The notes under the pieces were generated by a model that saw only the letters and a list, made by a program, of their open reading frames with translations, searched no databases and was not told the DNA's origin. The translations under genes and the position numbers were made by a program. Of a stretch of 64,000 nucleotides of DNA, positions 42,340 through 51,349 are shown in pieces. Source of the stretch: Amycolatopsis acididurans (lineage in GTDB: Bacteria > Actinomycetota > Actinomycetes > Mycobacteriales > Pseudonocardiaceae); contig NZ_JAAXLS010000025.1 in the NCBI RefSeq assembly GCF_012328925.1, forward strand, positions 27,491 to 91,490, in the 5' to 3' direction. Within the stretch, counting starts at the first letter, position 1, and each line of letters opens with the position of its first letter.

Positions 42340-42378
42340 ACCTCGCCGAACGGCGGACTCACGCCGCCGGAACGCCGG

Positions 42379-42760
42379 ACTGGCGCACGCGCAACCCTCA
42401 ACTCGCGCACCCGCCACGCCCGACTCGCGCACCCGCAACCCTCAACTCGCGCACCCGCAACCCTCAACTCGCGCACCCGCCACGCCCGACTCGCGCACCC
42501 GCAACCCTCAACTCGCGCACCCGCCACGCCCGACTCGCGGAGCCGGAACGCCCCATTCGGGCGCACCCGCAAACCCCAACTCAGGCGCCCGGAACGCCCG
42601 ACTCGCGCACCCGCAACCCCCGACTCGCGCACCTGCAACGCCTGACTCGCGCGCGGAACGCCCCACTCGGCCACCCCCAAACCTCAACTCGCGCACCCGG
42701 AAACCCCGACTCGCGCGCCCGGAACGCCCGACTCGGGCGCGCGGAAACCCCGACTCGCGG
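42379..42760. repeat. Array of about seventeen 22-bp tandem units
   Basis: From 42379 to 42760 the sequence is a head-to-tail array. Units begin ACTCGCGCACCCGC and end in one of two forms, AACCCTCA or CACGCCCG, which alternate irregularly. The left half is nearly exact; the right half contains diverged units and a few length variants. There are no unrelated spacers between units, so it is not a CRISPR. The 22-bp period is not a multiple of three, so open frames through it are not coding. It fills the space between the convergent efeB and mazG genes. Confidence 0.92.
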
Positions 42761-42763
42761 GGA

Positions 42764-43699
42764 TTAGTGGGGCCAGTAGGTGCGCCAGCCGGGGGCTTCC
42801 AGGGTGGTGGGGTCGATGCCGTCGGCTCGGGCGGCGGCCTCGGCGGTACGGATGTCGGCCGCGAACCGCTTGGCCACCGCCCGCAGTTCGTCTTCCGGGT
42901 CGATGCCCGCGCGGCGGGCCGTGGCCGCGAGGACGAACAGTTGCGTCGGCGCGTCGGAACCGGACGGGAACAGATCCAGCGGGATACCGGCGCGGCCGCT
43001 GCGCTGCCCGAGCTTCCCGGCGAGCGCGGCGGCGGGCTGACCGAGCGCGACGCCGTCCACAATGGACTCACGACGCTTCTCGGCCTGCTTCAGTTCTTCC
43101 CACTTGACTTCTTGGTGCTCCGGCGTGTGGATGCGGTCCGCGTCGGCGAAGACGTGCGGATGCCGCCCGATCAGCTTGGTCACCAGAGCGTCGGCGACCT
43201 CGTCGATGTCGAACGGATCGGCCGCGTCCTCGGCCGCGACGCGCGCGTGGAACAGCACCTGCAACAGCACGTCCCCGAGTTCCTCCCGGAACGCCGCCCG
43301 GTCACCGTCCTCAATGGCCTCCAGCAGTTCGTAGGTCTCCTCGACCAGGTACTGGCGCAACGACTCGTGTGTCTGCGCCGCGTCCCACGGGCAGCCGCCG
43401 GGCGAGCGCAGCCGGTCCATCACGTGCGCCGCCTCGACCAGCCGCACCCCGGCGGGCTGGCCGATCACCCGCACGTCACCAAGCGAGCGCACCAGCGGAT
43501 CGTCCGCGGTGGCGGCGAAGAGCACGAACGGCCCGTCCTGCCCGGTCAGCACGGCAGGCGCCGGTTTGGCGCCGAGCAGATCGAGCACGTCCTCACCCAG
43601 CCCGCTGGCGTAGACGGCGCGGGCCGCGCGCAGGTAGGGAAAGGCGGCAGGCGGAACGCCCGCATCGGGATGGGGCAGGAGGACGACCGTGGCGGTCAA
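42764..43699 (-). CDS. mazG: Nucleoside triphosphate pyrophosphohydrolase MazG
   Basis: Hydrolyses (d)NTPs to the monophosphate and pyrophosphate, cleaning oxidised or non-canonical nucleotides and affecting alarmone levels. The 311-residue protein has an actinobacterial N-terminal extension of about 85 residues. The MazG domain follows: MDRLRSPGGCPWDAAQTHESLR, the EExxE motif LVEETYELLEAIEDGD and the paired EELGDVLLQVLFHA. A second partial helical block is GRHPHVFADADRIHTPEHQE. Its ATG overlaps the stop of the upstream lipoprotein gene by four bases. The stop is three bases from the repeat array. The gene order mfd-lipoprotein-mazG recalls Rv1020-Rv1021. Confidence 0.93.
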   Translation of the reverse strand: MTATVVLLPHPDAGVPPAAFPYLRAARAVYASGLGEDVLDLLGAKPAPAVLTGQDGPFVLFAATADDPLVRSLGDVRVIGQPAGVRLVEAAHVMDRLRSPGGCPWDAAQTHESLRQYLVEETYELLEAIEDGDRAAFREELGDVLLQVLFHARVAAEDAADPFDIDEVADALVTKLIGRHPHVFADADRIHTPEHQEVKWEELKQAEKRRESIVDGVALGQPAAALAGKLGQRSGRAGIPLDLFPSGSDAPTQLFVLAATARRAGIDPEDELRAVAKRFAADIRTAEAAARADGIDPTTLEAPGWRTYWPH

Positions 43700-44688
43700 G
43701 GCTGAGCGGGTCCCTTCACCGGTAGTACGAGGCCGGTGGTCTCCGCCTCACTGGGGGCGAGGGCGAGACCGGCCGGGTCCCATACACCGTAGCGCGGGTT
43801 GACCTTCAGCCCCGCTTGCTGCAGGTATGTCTGCAGCAACCGCTGCCCGATCGCGGCCAGCTGGGTCGAGGTCGGCTCGCTCGTCTGGTCCACCGCCTGC
43901 GGCGTGGTCAGATCGCGTGCCCGTACCACGGCGACGATCCACACCGGCTGCGCGGAGCTGGGCTGGAACGCGACGACGGTGCCGGGCTCGACGCCGAACA
44001 GGACCATGCCGGCGAGGTCGGGGGCCTGCACCGCGGGCACCTTCTCCCCGACGCCCGTCTGCTGGCCCGACGCGCTGTCGGCCTGGATCACCTTGGCCGC
44101 GGCGGCCGGGTCGGCGGCCATCTGCTGCGCCTTGGCGAATGCCTTCTCGCGCATGCTGACCGGGTTCGCGCCGCCGTCGTCGGACACCACGGACGTGTAG
44201 TCGAAGGTGACGGTCAGCTTGTCGAAGTACTGCGCGCCCAGCGACTGCAGCAGCAACTGGTCGCTGACGACCTCGCGGTGGTCGCGGACGCGGTAGACGA
44301 TCTGCTGCGCGAGCTGTGAGGCGTCGGTGTTGGTGGCCGACACCGGCGCGGCGAGCGGATCCTGCGCCATGACCTGCGAGATCTGGGCCGGATCGACGAC
44401 GACGCCGTCCATCTGCGCGGTCTGGGTCACCATCTGGTGCACGATCATCTGCCGCACGATCTCGCGGCCGAGCATGTCCGCCTTGTGCTGCTGGGCGAGC
44501 TGGCGCGCGGCGGGCTGTTCCTGCACGGCCTTGTCGATCAGCCCCTGCACCTCGTCCACGGAAACGTGCCGGTCACCGAGATACAGCGCGGTGGTGACCT
44601 GGCTCGGCCCGGAGCCGCAGCCCGCGAGCAGCAGGCAGGCGGCGAGAACGGCGACCAGCGCGCGAGGACGACCCATGATCCGCATCAC
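43696..44688 (-). CDS. SurA-N-like lipoprotein
   Basis: A 330-residue exported lipoprotein. The GTG start has GAGAGGG seven bases upstream. The signal peptide PRALVAVLAACLLLAGC ends in a lipobox cysteine. The body resembles the SurA/trigger-factor-type chaperone N-domain: a helical segment VSVDEVQGLIDKAVQE, then long amphipathic helices (GREIVRQMIVHQMVTQTAQ) and a Gln/Ala-rich middle. A PPIase (parvulin) domain is not evident. A role in folding exported proteins is inferred from the family only. It overlaps mazG by four bases and lies 68 bases after mfd, all on one strand. Confidence 0.82.
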   Translation of the reverse strand: MMRIMGRPRALVAVLAACLLLAGCGSGPSQVTTALYLGDRHVSVDEVQGLIDKAVQEQPAARQLAQQHKADMLGREIVRQMIVHQMVTQTAQMDGVVVDPAQISQVMAQDPLAAPVSATNTDASQLAQQIVYRVRDHREVVSDQLLLQSLGAQYFDKLTVTFDYTSVVSDDGGANPVSMREKAFAKAQQMAADPAAAAKVIQADSASGQQTGVGEKVPAVQAPDLAGMVLFGVEPGTVVAFQPSSAQPVWIVAVVRARDLTTPQAVDQTSEPTSTQLAAIGQRLLQTYLQQAGLKVNPRYGVWDPAGLALAPSEAETTGLVLPVKGPAQP

Positions 44689-44756
44689 ACGCGTACCCTC
44701 TCACAGCCCGGCCCGGGAAGGGACCCCCGCAACGCCCTTGGAACAGACGAGTCGCC

Positions 44757-47700
44757 CTAACCGACCGCCGCCGGTGCCTTCGTCAGGTTGTGCAGCAGCT
44801 TCGTGCACCACTCCAGCAGCGCCTCGTCCCGCAGCGGAGGTGCGCCGATGCGGCCGCCTGCCGGGCCTTCCGTCGGCTTGGGCACCGCGACCGTGTTCGT
44901 GACCGCCTTGAACGTTGCCTTCGGGTAGAGCCGCTTGAGGCGCACCATCTTCGAGTCCGGCAGCGGCAGCGGGGCGAAGCGGATCGTGTTGCCCTGCACC
45001 GAAACCTCGGTGACCCCGGCCTCGCGGCACGCGTGCCGGAACGCCGCCACCGCCAGCAGCCGCCGCACCGGCGCGGGCGGCTGCCCGTAGCGGTCGATGA
45101 GCTCCTCCTCGACCGCCGCCAGCTCGGTGGCGTCCGGCGCGGACGCGATCTTGCGGTAGGCCTCCAGCCGCAGCCGCTCGCCGGGCACGTAGTCGTGCGG
45201 GATGTGCGCGTCGATCGGCAGATCCACCCGCACCTCGCGCAGTTCCTCCTCCTCGGCGGGCGCGTCGCCCGCGCTGCGGCGGAACACGTCCACCGCCTCG
45301 CCGACGAGCCGCACGTAGAGATCGAACCCGACGCCGGCGATGTGCCCGGACTGTTCGGCGCCGAGAATGTTTCCCGCGCCACGAATCTCCAGGTCCTTCA
45401 TCGCCACCGCCATACCGGCGCCCAGCTCGGTGTTCTGCGCGATCGTGGCGAGCCGGTCGTGCGCGGTCTCGGTCAGCGGCGACTCCGGCGGGTACAGGAA
45501 GTACGCGTACCCCCGCTCCCGGCCGCGGCCGACCCGGCCGCGCAACTGGTGCAGCTGCGCGAGCCCGAGCAGGTCACCACGTTCGACGATCAACGTGTTG
45601 GCGTTGGAGATGTCCAGCCCGGTTTCCACGATCGTCGTGCACACCAGCACGTCGAACTCGCGCTCCCAGAACCCCTGGATGATCTTCTCCAGCCGTTCCT
45701 CGTTCATCTGCCCGTGCGCGGTCACCACCCGCGCCTCCGGCACCAGCTCGCGCAGGCGCTTCGCGGCCTTCTCGATCGAGGAAACCCGGTTGTGCACGTA
45801 GAAAACCTGGCCGTCGCGCAGCAGTTCGCGGCGGATCGCGGCGCCCACCTGCTTGTCGTCGTAGGCGCCGACGTAGGTCAGGATCGGGTGCCGGTCCTCG
45901 GGCGGGGTGAGGATCGTGGACATCTCGCGAATGCCCGCCAGCGACATCTCCAGCGTGCGCGGGATCGGCGTCGCGGACATCGTCAGCACGTCCACGTGCG
46001 TGCGCAGCGCCTTGATGTGTTCCTTGTGCTCCACGCCGAAACGCTGTTCCTCGTCCACGATGACCAGGCCGAGATCCTTGTAGCGCACCCCGGTCTGCAG
46101 CAGCCGGTGCGTGCCGATCACGATGTCGATCTCACCGTCGGCGAGCCCGGCCAGCACGGAGTCCACTTCGGACTTGGCGGTGAACCGGGACAGGCCCTTG
46201 ATGGTCACCGGGAACGCCGCCATCCGCTCGCCGAACGTGTTCAGGTGCTGCTGCGCCAGCAGTGTGGTCGGCACGAGCACGGCCACCTGCTTGCCGTCCT
46301 GGACGGCCTTGAACGCCGCGCGCACCGCGATCTCGGTCTTGCCGTAGCCCACGTCGCCGCAGATGACGCGGTCCATCGGCACGCCGCGTTCCATGTCCTG
46401 CTTGACCTCGTCGATCGCGGCGAGCTGGTCGGCGGTCTCGGTGAACGGGAACGCGTCCTCCAGTTCGCGCTGCCACGGGGTGTCCGGCACGAACGCGTGC
46501 CCCGGGGCGGCCTGCCGGGCGGCGTAGAGCTGCACCAGTTCGGCGGCGATCTCCTTGACCGCCTTGCGCGCCTTGGCCTTGGTGTTCTTCCAGTCCGAAC
46601 CACCGAGCTTGTTCAGCGTCGGCAGCTCGCCACCGACGTAGCGGGAGACCTCGTCGAGCTGGTCGGTGGGCACGAACAGCCGGTCGCCGGGATGCCCGCG
46701 CTTGGACGAGGCGTACTCCAGCACCAGGTACTCGCGGGTGGCGCCGGCGATCGTGCGCTGCACCATTTCCACGAACCGGCCGATGCCGTGCTGGTCGTGC
46801 ACCACGTAGTCGCCCGGTTTGAGCGCGAGCGGGTCCACCGCGTTGCGGCGCCGGGACGGCATCTTCGTGCCGAGGTCCTTTGTGGACGTTCCACCCGTGG
46901 CGCCGCGGCCGGTCAGATCGGATTCGGTGAGCACCACCAGGCCCAGCTCCGGCGCGACGAAACCCTCGGTCAGGCCACCGCAGACGACCGTCACCACGCC
47001 ACGTGCCGGGGCGCCGGTGAGCCCGTCGGCGGCCAGCGTCGCGGGAAGCTCGGCGGCGGAAAGCTGCTCGACCGCTCGGGTCGCGGTGCCGTGCCCGGCG
47101 ACGACCAGTACGGCGGTGCCCTCGGCGGCGAGGTGCCCGCGCAGGTCCGCGACGGCCCGGTCGAGGTCGCCGCGGTAACCGGGCGAGGGCTCGACCCGCA
47201 CGGCGAACACGTCGGCGTCCTCGGTGGTCAGCTGTGACAGGGTCCACCAGGCGCGGCCGGTCTCCCCCGCGTGCTTGGCGATCTCGGCGAGATCGCGGTA
47301 CGCCGACGCGCCGAGGTCGATCGGCGCCTGCCCGCCGCCGGCGGCCGCCATCCACGATGCTTCCAGGAACTCCTGTCCCGTGCGCACCAGGTCGTGGGCG
47401 CGGGCGCGGATCTTCTCCGGATCGGCCAGCACGACGTGGGCACCCTTGGGCATCGCGTCGGTGAGCAGCTCCAGCTCGCCGTCGCACAGCACCGGGATCA
47501 GCGCCTCCATGCCCTCGACGGGGATGCCGCCGGCGAGCTTGGTGAGCATCTCGGCCAGGTGCGCGTCGGATTCGTACTGCTCGGCCAGCTCACCGGCGCG
47601 CGCCTTAACCGGCGCGGTCAGCAGCAGCTCGCGGCACGGCGGCGCGTGAAAGCCCGAGATCTCGCCGGGCAGCGAACGCTGGTCGGACACCGCGAAGGCC

Positions 47701-48326
47701 CGGATCTCGCTGACCTCGTCGCCCCAGAACTCGACGCGGTAGGGGTGATCGGCGGTGGGCGGGAAGACGTCGAGAATGCCGCCGCGCACCGCGAACTCGC
47801 CGCGCTTCTCGACCATGTCCACGCGCGTGTAGGCCAGCTCGACGAGCCGTTCGAGCGTCGGCTCGAACTCGCTCTCCTCGCCCACGCGCAGTTCGACCGG
47901 CGCGAGCGAGCCGAGGCCCGGCGCCATCGGCTGGATCAGGCTGCGCACCGTGGCCACGACCACGCGCGGCGCGTCCGGGCCGTTCAGCCGGTGCAGCACG
48001 TCGAGACGGCGGCCCACGGTGTCGGCCCGCGGGGACAGGCGCTCGTGCGGCAGGGTCTCCCACGACGGGAAGTCCACGACCCGGTCGGTACCCAGCAGGC
48101 TGCCCAGCGCCGAGGTGAGCTCCTCGGCCTCGCGGCCCGTCGCGGTCACCGCGAGCACCGGGCGGCCGCCGCCGGCGTCGGCCGCGAGCGCGGCGATCAC
48201 CAGCTGACGCGCGGTGGTGGGCCCCTGCAGGTCGAGCAGCGGTGACCCGGCGCGTTCGACGACCCCGCGCAGCGTCGGGTCGGCGAGAACCGAGGACAGC
48301 AGGCCGGAAAGCACCGGGTCGGACAC
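44757..48326 (-). CDS. mfd: Transcription-repair coupling factor Mfd
   Basis: Displaces RNA polymerase stalled at DNA damage and recruits UvrA. I chose GTG 48326 (1,189 residues) because GGGGAG lies six bases upstream; an ATG eight codons earlier lacks a ribosome-binding site. Domains run in the usual order. A UvrB-like N-terminal module (PVLAVTATGREAEELTSALG) comes first. The RNAP-interacting CarD-like domain follows (LKPGDYVVHDQHGIGRFVEM). Then comes the helicase-type translocase with Walker A ICGDVGYGKTE, DEEQ box VIVDEEQRFGVEH, motif III TMSATPIPRTL and QLRGRVGR. A C-terminal TRCF domain ends the protein. Well conserved and complete. Confidence 0.96.
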   Translation of the reverse strand: MSDPVLSGLLSSVLADPTLRGVVERAGSPLLDLQGPTTARQLVIAALAADAGGGRPVLAVTATGREAEELTSALGSLLGTDRVVDFPSWETLPHERLSPRADTVGRRLDVLHRLNGPDAPRVVVATVRSLIQPMAPGLGSLAPVELRVGEESEFEPTLERLVELAYTRVDMVEKRGEFAVRGGILDVFPPTADHPYRVEFWGDEVSEIRAFAVSDQRSLPGEISGFHAPPCRELLLTAPVKARAGELAEQYESDAHLAEMLTKLAGGIPVEGMEALIPVLCDGELELLTDAMPKGAHVVLADPEKIRARAHDLVRTGQEFLEASWMAAAGGGQAPIDLGASAYRDLAEIAKHAGETGRAWWTLSQLTTEDADVFAVRVEPSPGYRGDLDRAVADLRGHLAAEGTAVLVVAGHGTATRAVEQLSAAELPATLAADGLTGAPARGVVTVVCGGLTEGFVAPELGLVVLTESDLTGRGATGGTSTKDLGTKMPSRRRNAVDPLALKPGDYVVHDQHGIGRFVEMVQRTIAGATREYLVLEYASSKRGHPGDRLFVPTDQLDEVSRYVGGELPTLNKLGGSDWKNTKAKARKAVKEIAAELVQLYAARQAAPGHAFVPDTPWQRELEDAFPFTETADQLAAIDEVKQDMERGVPMDRVICGDVGYGKTEIAVRAAFKAVQDGKQVAVLVPTTLLAQQHLNTFGERMAAFPVTIKGLSRFTAKSEVDSVLAGLADGEIDIVIGTHRLLQTGVRYKDLGLVIVDEEQRFGVEHKEHIKALRTHVDVLTMSATPIPRTLEMSLAGIREMSTILTPPEDRHPILTYVGAYDDKQVGAAIRRELLRDGQVFYVHNRVSSIEKAAKRLRELVPEARVVTAHGQMNEERLEKIIQGFWEREFDVLVCTTIVETGLDISNANTLIVERGDLLGLAQLHQLRGRVGRGRERGYAYFLYPPESPLTETAHDRLATIAQNTELGAGMAVAMKDLEIRGAGNILGAEQSGHIAGVGFDLYVRLVGEAVDVFRRSAGDAPAEEEELREVRVDLPIDAHIPHDYVPGERLRLEAYRKIASAPDATELAAVEEELIDRYGQPPAPVRRLLAVAAFRHACREAGVTEVSVQGNTIRFAPLPLPDSKMVRLKRLYPKATFKAVTNTVAVPKPTEGPAGGRIGAPPLRDEALLEWCTKLLHNLTKAPAAVG

Positions 48327-48381
48327 GAAAAACTCCCCTGTCGCAGACATGCGGGCACACCCCTGCCCGGGACGAGAGGGA

Positions 48382-49329
48382 TCAGGGGCTCTCCTGTCCT
48401 AGCGTACGTGGCAGCACCGACAAAAGTGCGCCTGCCTTCGCCAGCTGATCGGCGAAGGTGTCCGGGTCCACCGCGGCGATACGCAGCAGGACGTGCCGCG
48501 CCCCCGCATCGACAAATCGACCCAACTGGGTGAGCAGATCGGGCCCGGTCAGCATCACCTGGATCTGGCCGACGGTGTCCAGAGGCAGGCGGTAGGTCGC
48601 CTGGCAGTAGGCGTCGAGGGCCTTCATGCCGCGCTCGGCGTCGTCGTCGACGAAGATCGTCGCGAACAGGGCCGGCGTGACCGGCCGCGTCTCCTTGTCG
48701 CGAATCGTCGTCAACGCGCTCGCGTACGCGGCCGGATCCGGCGGGTAGGGCAGCCAGCCGTCGTACAGCCGTGCGGTGCGATCGAGCGCGGCCGGGGTGA
48801 TGCCGCCGAGCCAGATGGGCGGACCCCCGTCGCGAGCGGGTTTCGGGACACCGGGCACCCAGTCGTAGTGCAGCACCTTGCCGTGGAAGGAACCAGGATC
48901 ACCGGTCCACAGCCGCCGCCACAGCGCGACCGTGTCGTCCAGCTGCGAGAACCGGGTCTTGAACCGGACGCCGACCAGATCGAACTCCTGCTCGCTGAAA
49001 CCGGGGAACCCGGCGCCGACGCCGATCACGAGGCGCCCGCCGGCGAGCAGGTCGAGGGAGCTGATCGCGGCGGCCGCCTGCACGGGGTGGCGGTACGCGG
49101 GAATGAGCAACGCGGTGCCGAGCGTGACGTGCCCGGTCGCCTGTGCGATCGCCGCGAGCAGGGTCAGCGGCTCGACGCGCGGCCGGACCAGCGAGTCGCC
49201 GGCCCACACCGAATCGAAGCCGAGGCGCTCGGCCTCGACCGCGGTCCGCACGAGCGCCCGCGCGGAGCCGCCGGATTCGAGCTGAGCCTGCCCGGCGGGA
49301 AGAAGAAGTCCGTATCTCATGCCTTTCAC
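48382..49329 (-). CDS. LLM-class (F420-type) oxidoreductase
   Basis: A 315-residue luciferase-like monooxygenase-fold protein. The start is GTG 49329, behind GAGGTGG. Typical segments are MRYGLLLPAGQ at the N-terminus, GFDSVWAGDSLVRPRVEPLT with the substrate/cofactor loop, HVTLGTALLIPAYRHP, and RLVIGVGAGFPGFSEQEFD. In mycolic-acid bacteria and relatives such enzymes use reduced F420 more often than FMN (family knowledge); the substrate is unknown. It is divergent from an XRE-type regulator across a 57-base interval holding a palindrome, so this regulator probably controls it. Confidence 0.88.
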   Translation of the reverse strand: MKGMRYGLLLPAGQAQLESGGSARALVRTAVEAERLGFDSVWAGDSLVRPRVEPLTLLAAIAQATGHVTLGTALLIPAYRHPVQAAAAISSLDLLAGGRLVIGVGAGFPGFSEQEFDLVGVRFKTRFSQLDDTVALWRRLWTGDPGSFHGKVLHYDWVPGVPKPARDGGPPIWLGGITPAALDRTARLYDGWLPYPPDPAAYASALTTIRDKETRPVTPALFATIFVDDDAERGMKALDAYCQATYRLPLDTVGQIQVMLTGPDLLTQLGRFVDAGARHVLLRIAAVDPDTFADQLAKAGALLSVLPRTLGQESP

Positions 49330-49341
49330 GGTCCACCTCGC

Positions 49342-49365
49342 GGCAATTCCCTGGAGGGAATCGCC
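49342..49365. promoter_or_regulatory. Palindrome GGC-N-ATTCCC-N4-GGGAAT-N-GCC between divergent genes
   Basis: ATTCCC (49346-49351) and GGGAAT (49356-49361) are perfect arms around TGGA. The symmetry extends outward to GGC (49342-49344) and GCC (49363-49365). It lies between the divergent LLM oxidoreductase and XRE regulator starts and is a likely operator for the latter. Confidence 0.6.
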
Positions 49366-49386
49366 TGGGGTGCCAGGATTCGTGGT

Positions 49387-50154
49387 GTGAACGAATTCGG
49401 CGGGGCACTACGGGAATGGCGCACGCGGCGGCGGCTGTCCCAGCTGGAACTCGCGCTGCGCGCCGGAACGACGCAGCGCCACGTGAGCTTCATGGAAAGC
49501 GGCCGGTCGACACCGGGGCGCGGCATGGTGGTGCGGGTCGCGGAATCGTTGCAACTGCCGCTGCGCGAACGCAACGCGCTGCTGCTGGCCGCGGGGTACG
49601 CGCCGAGCTACCCCGAGACCGGCCTCGGCGATCCCGCGCTGCGGCCGATGCTGGACAGCCTTCGGCGCCTGCTCGACGGACACCTGCCGTATCCGGCGAT
49701 CGTGGTCGACCGGTTCAGCGATCTGGTCGCCACCAACGACGCGTTCGCCCTGCTCACCGAGGGGGTGGCTGCCGAACTGCTGGAACCGCCGGTGAACGTG
49801 CTGCGGGTGGCGCTGCATCCGCGTGGGATGGCGCCGCGGATCCGCAACTTCGACGAGTGGGCACAACACGTTCTCGAACGGCCGCGGCAGGAGATGGCAC
49901 GCGCCCCGCACGAACGGCATACGGCGATGCTCGAGGAGCTGGCGGGCTACCTGCCGCACCCGCCTCGCCCCGGTGCGGAGCATCTCGGGTTCGCGGTGCC
50001 GATGCGGCTGGAGTCGCGACTGGGCGAGCTGCGCCTGATCACCGCGATCACCACGTTCGCGACCGCCGTGGACGTCACGATTTCGGAACTTCGGCTCGAA
50101 ACGTTCCTTCCCGCCGATTCGCCCACCGCCGTCGCGCTGGGCGCGCCACAATGA
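49387..50154 (+). CDS. XRE-family regulator with MmyB-like ligand domain
   Basis: A 255-residue regulator from GTG 49387. The helix-turn-helix occupies residues 3-60 (LREWRTRRRLSQLELALRAG, then TTQRHVSFMESGRSTPG). The rest is the MmyB-like domain common in actinobacterial XRE proteins (PYPAIVVDRFSDLVATNDAF, LLEPPVNVLRVALHPRGMAP and LGFAVPMRLES), which resembles a PAS fold and may bind a fatty acid or other small ligand. It is divergent from the LLM enzyme and five bases upstream of the sugar-dehydrogenase-like gene, which it may co-regulate. Confidence 0.9.
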   Translation: MNEFGGALREWRTRRRLSQLELALRAGTTQRHVSFMESGRSTPGRGMVVRVAESLQLPLRERNALLLAAGYAPSYPETGLGDPALRPMLDSLRRLLDGHLPYPAIVVDRFSDLVATNDAFALLTEGVAAELLEPPVNVLRVALHPRGMAPRIRNFDEWAQHVLERPRQEMARAPHERHTAMLEELAGYLPHPPRPGAEHLGFAVPMRLESRLGELRLITAITTFATAVDVTISELRLETFLPADSPTAVALGAPQ

Positions 50155-50158
50155 CGCC

Positions 50159-51328
50159 ATGCGCCGACTGGGAATCGTTTTGTGTGCCCTGCTCGCGACC
50201 GCCTGCACCAGCTCACCGGCCCAGCAGTTGCCGCAGAAGGCCAGCACCGTGCCCGAAAGCGGGCCGTCGTTGCGGGTCGACGTGCTCGCGCAAGGCCTCG
50301 AACACGGGTGGGACATCGGTTTCCTGCCGGACGGCAAGCTGCTCGTCACCGAGCGCCCCGGCAAGATCGCGCTGGTCGACGGGCACACGGTCAGCGAGGT
50401 CAGCGCCGACCTGTCCGATGTCTACGTCCAGGGCGAGGGCGGGCTGATGGGCATGGTGGTGCACCCGGATTTCGCTCGGACGCGGCAGTTCACCACCTGC
50501 CAGACCCACCAGGAGGGCGGGCGCCCGGTCGATATCCGGCTCGTCACGTGGACTCTTTCGGCGGACGATCGTTCGGCGACGAAGGTGCGCGATCTGCTGA
50601 CCGGCCTGCCGGTCAATCCCAGCGGGCGGCATTCGGGCTGCCGCCCCACGATCGCGGCGGACGGCGCGCTGATGGTCGGCACCGGGGACACGGCCCGGGC
50701 GTCGATTTCGCAGGACCGGCACAGTCTCGGCGGTAAGGTGTTGCGCATCGACCTGAACACCGGCGCGCCGCTGCCGGACAACCCGTTCATCTCGTCGCCG
50801 GATCCCAACGAACAGCGCATATACACCTACGGCCACCGGAACGTGCAGGGCGTGGCGGTGCGTCCCGGTTCGGGTCAGGTGTTCGTGTCGGAGCAGGGGC
50901 CGAGCTTCGACGACGAGATCAACCTGCTGCAAAAGGGCGGGAACTACGGCTGGGACCCGTCGAAGGGCGGCACGGACACCTCCTACGACGAAAACGTCCC
51001 GATGACGGACACGACACGCTTCCCGGACGCGGTCACTCCACTATGGACTTCGGGCCGGATCACGGAAGCCATCTGCGGCGCGACTTTCCTGACCGGCGCC
51101 CAGTGGGGGCAGCTGGAGGGACGCCTGGCGGTGGTGGCGTTGAAGGGACAGAAGCTGCTGCTGTTCGGCCTCGACCAGCAGGGCAAGATCACCGGGGTCA
51201 CGCTGCCCGCGGAGTTCAACGACAAGTTCGGCAGACTCCGCGCGGCAAGAACCGGCCCGGACGGCGCCCTGTACGTGACGACGTCGGATGGGGAGAACGA
51301 CAAGGTTTTGAAGGTCACTCCGGCGTAG
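50159..51328 (+). CDS. PQQ-dependent sugar/aldose dehydrogenase-like lipoprotein
   Basis: A 389-residue exported lipoprotein (signal RRLGIVLCALLATAC with lipobox cysteine in TACTSS) with the six-bladed beta-propeller of soluble glucose/sorbosone dehydrogenases (YliI/Asd family). Recognisable pieces are LEHGWDIGFLPDGKLLVTER, GEGGLMGMVVHPDF, the PQQ-side segment RNVQGVAVRPGSGQVFVSEQ, and GGNYGWDPSKGG. Residues for PQQ and calcium look retained in the family pattern, but whether this host makes PQQ is not shown here. It forms an operon with the XRE regulator (five-base gap). Convergent with the SDR gene. Confidence 0.88.
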   Translation: MRRLGIVLCALLATACTSSPAQQLPQKASTVPESGPSLRVDVLAQGLEHGWDIGFLPDGKLLVTERPGKIALVDGHTVSEVSADLSDVYVQGEGGLMGMVVHPDFARTRQFTTCQTHQEGGRPVDIRLVTWTLSADDRSATKVRDLLTGLPVNPSGRHSGCRPTIAADGALMVGTGDTARASISQDRHSLGGKVLRIDLNTGAPLPDNPFISSPDPNEQRIYTYGHRNVQGVAVRPGSGQVFVSEQGPSFDDEINLLQKGGNYGWDPSKGGTDTSYDENVPMTDTTRFPDAVTPLWTSGRITEAICGATFLTGAQWGQLEGRLAVVALKGQKLLLFGLDQQGKITGVTLPAEFNDKFGRLRAARTGPDGALYVTTSDGENDKVLKVTPA

Positions 51329-51349
51329 GGACCGCCGGGAGGCTTCTTC

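Noticed and set aside
42379..42760. CRISPR array
   Set aside because: The units are contiguous, with no unique spacers, and no cas genes are present.
42312..43071. Proteins of repeated RVRESGVAGARV-type sequence from frames through the 22-bp array
   Set aside because: The period is not a multiple of three, so frames shift in composition unit by unit, and there are no starts with ribosome-binding sites.
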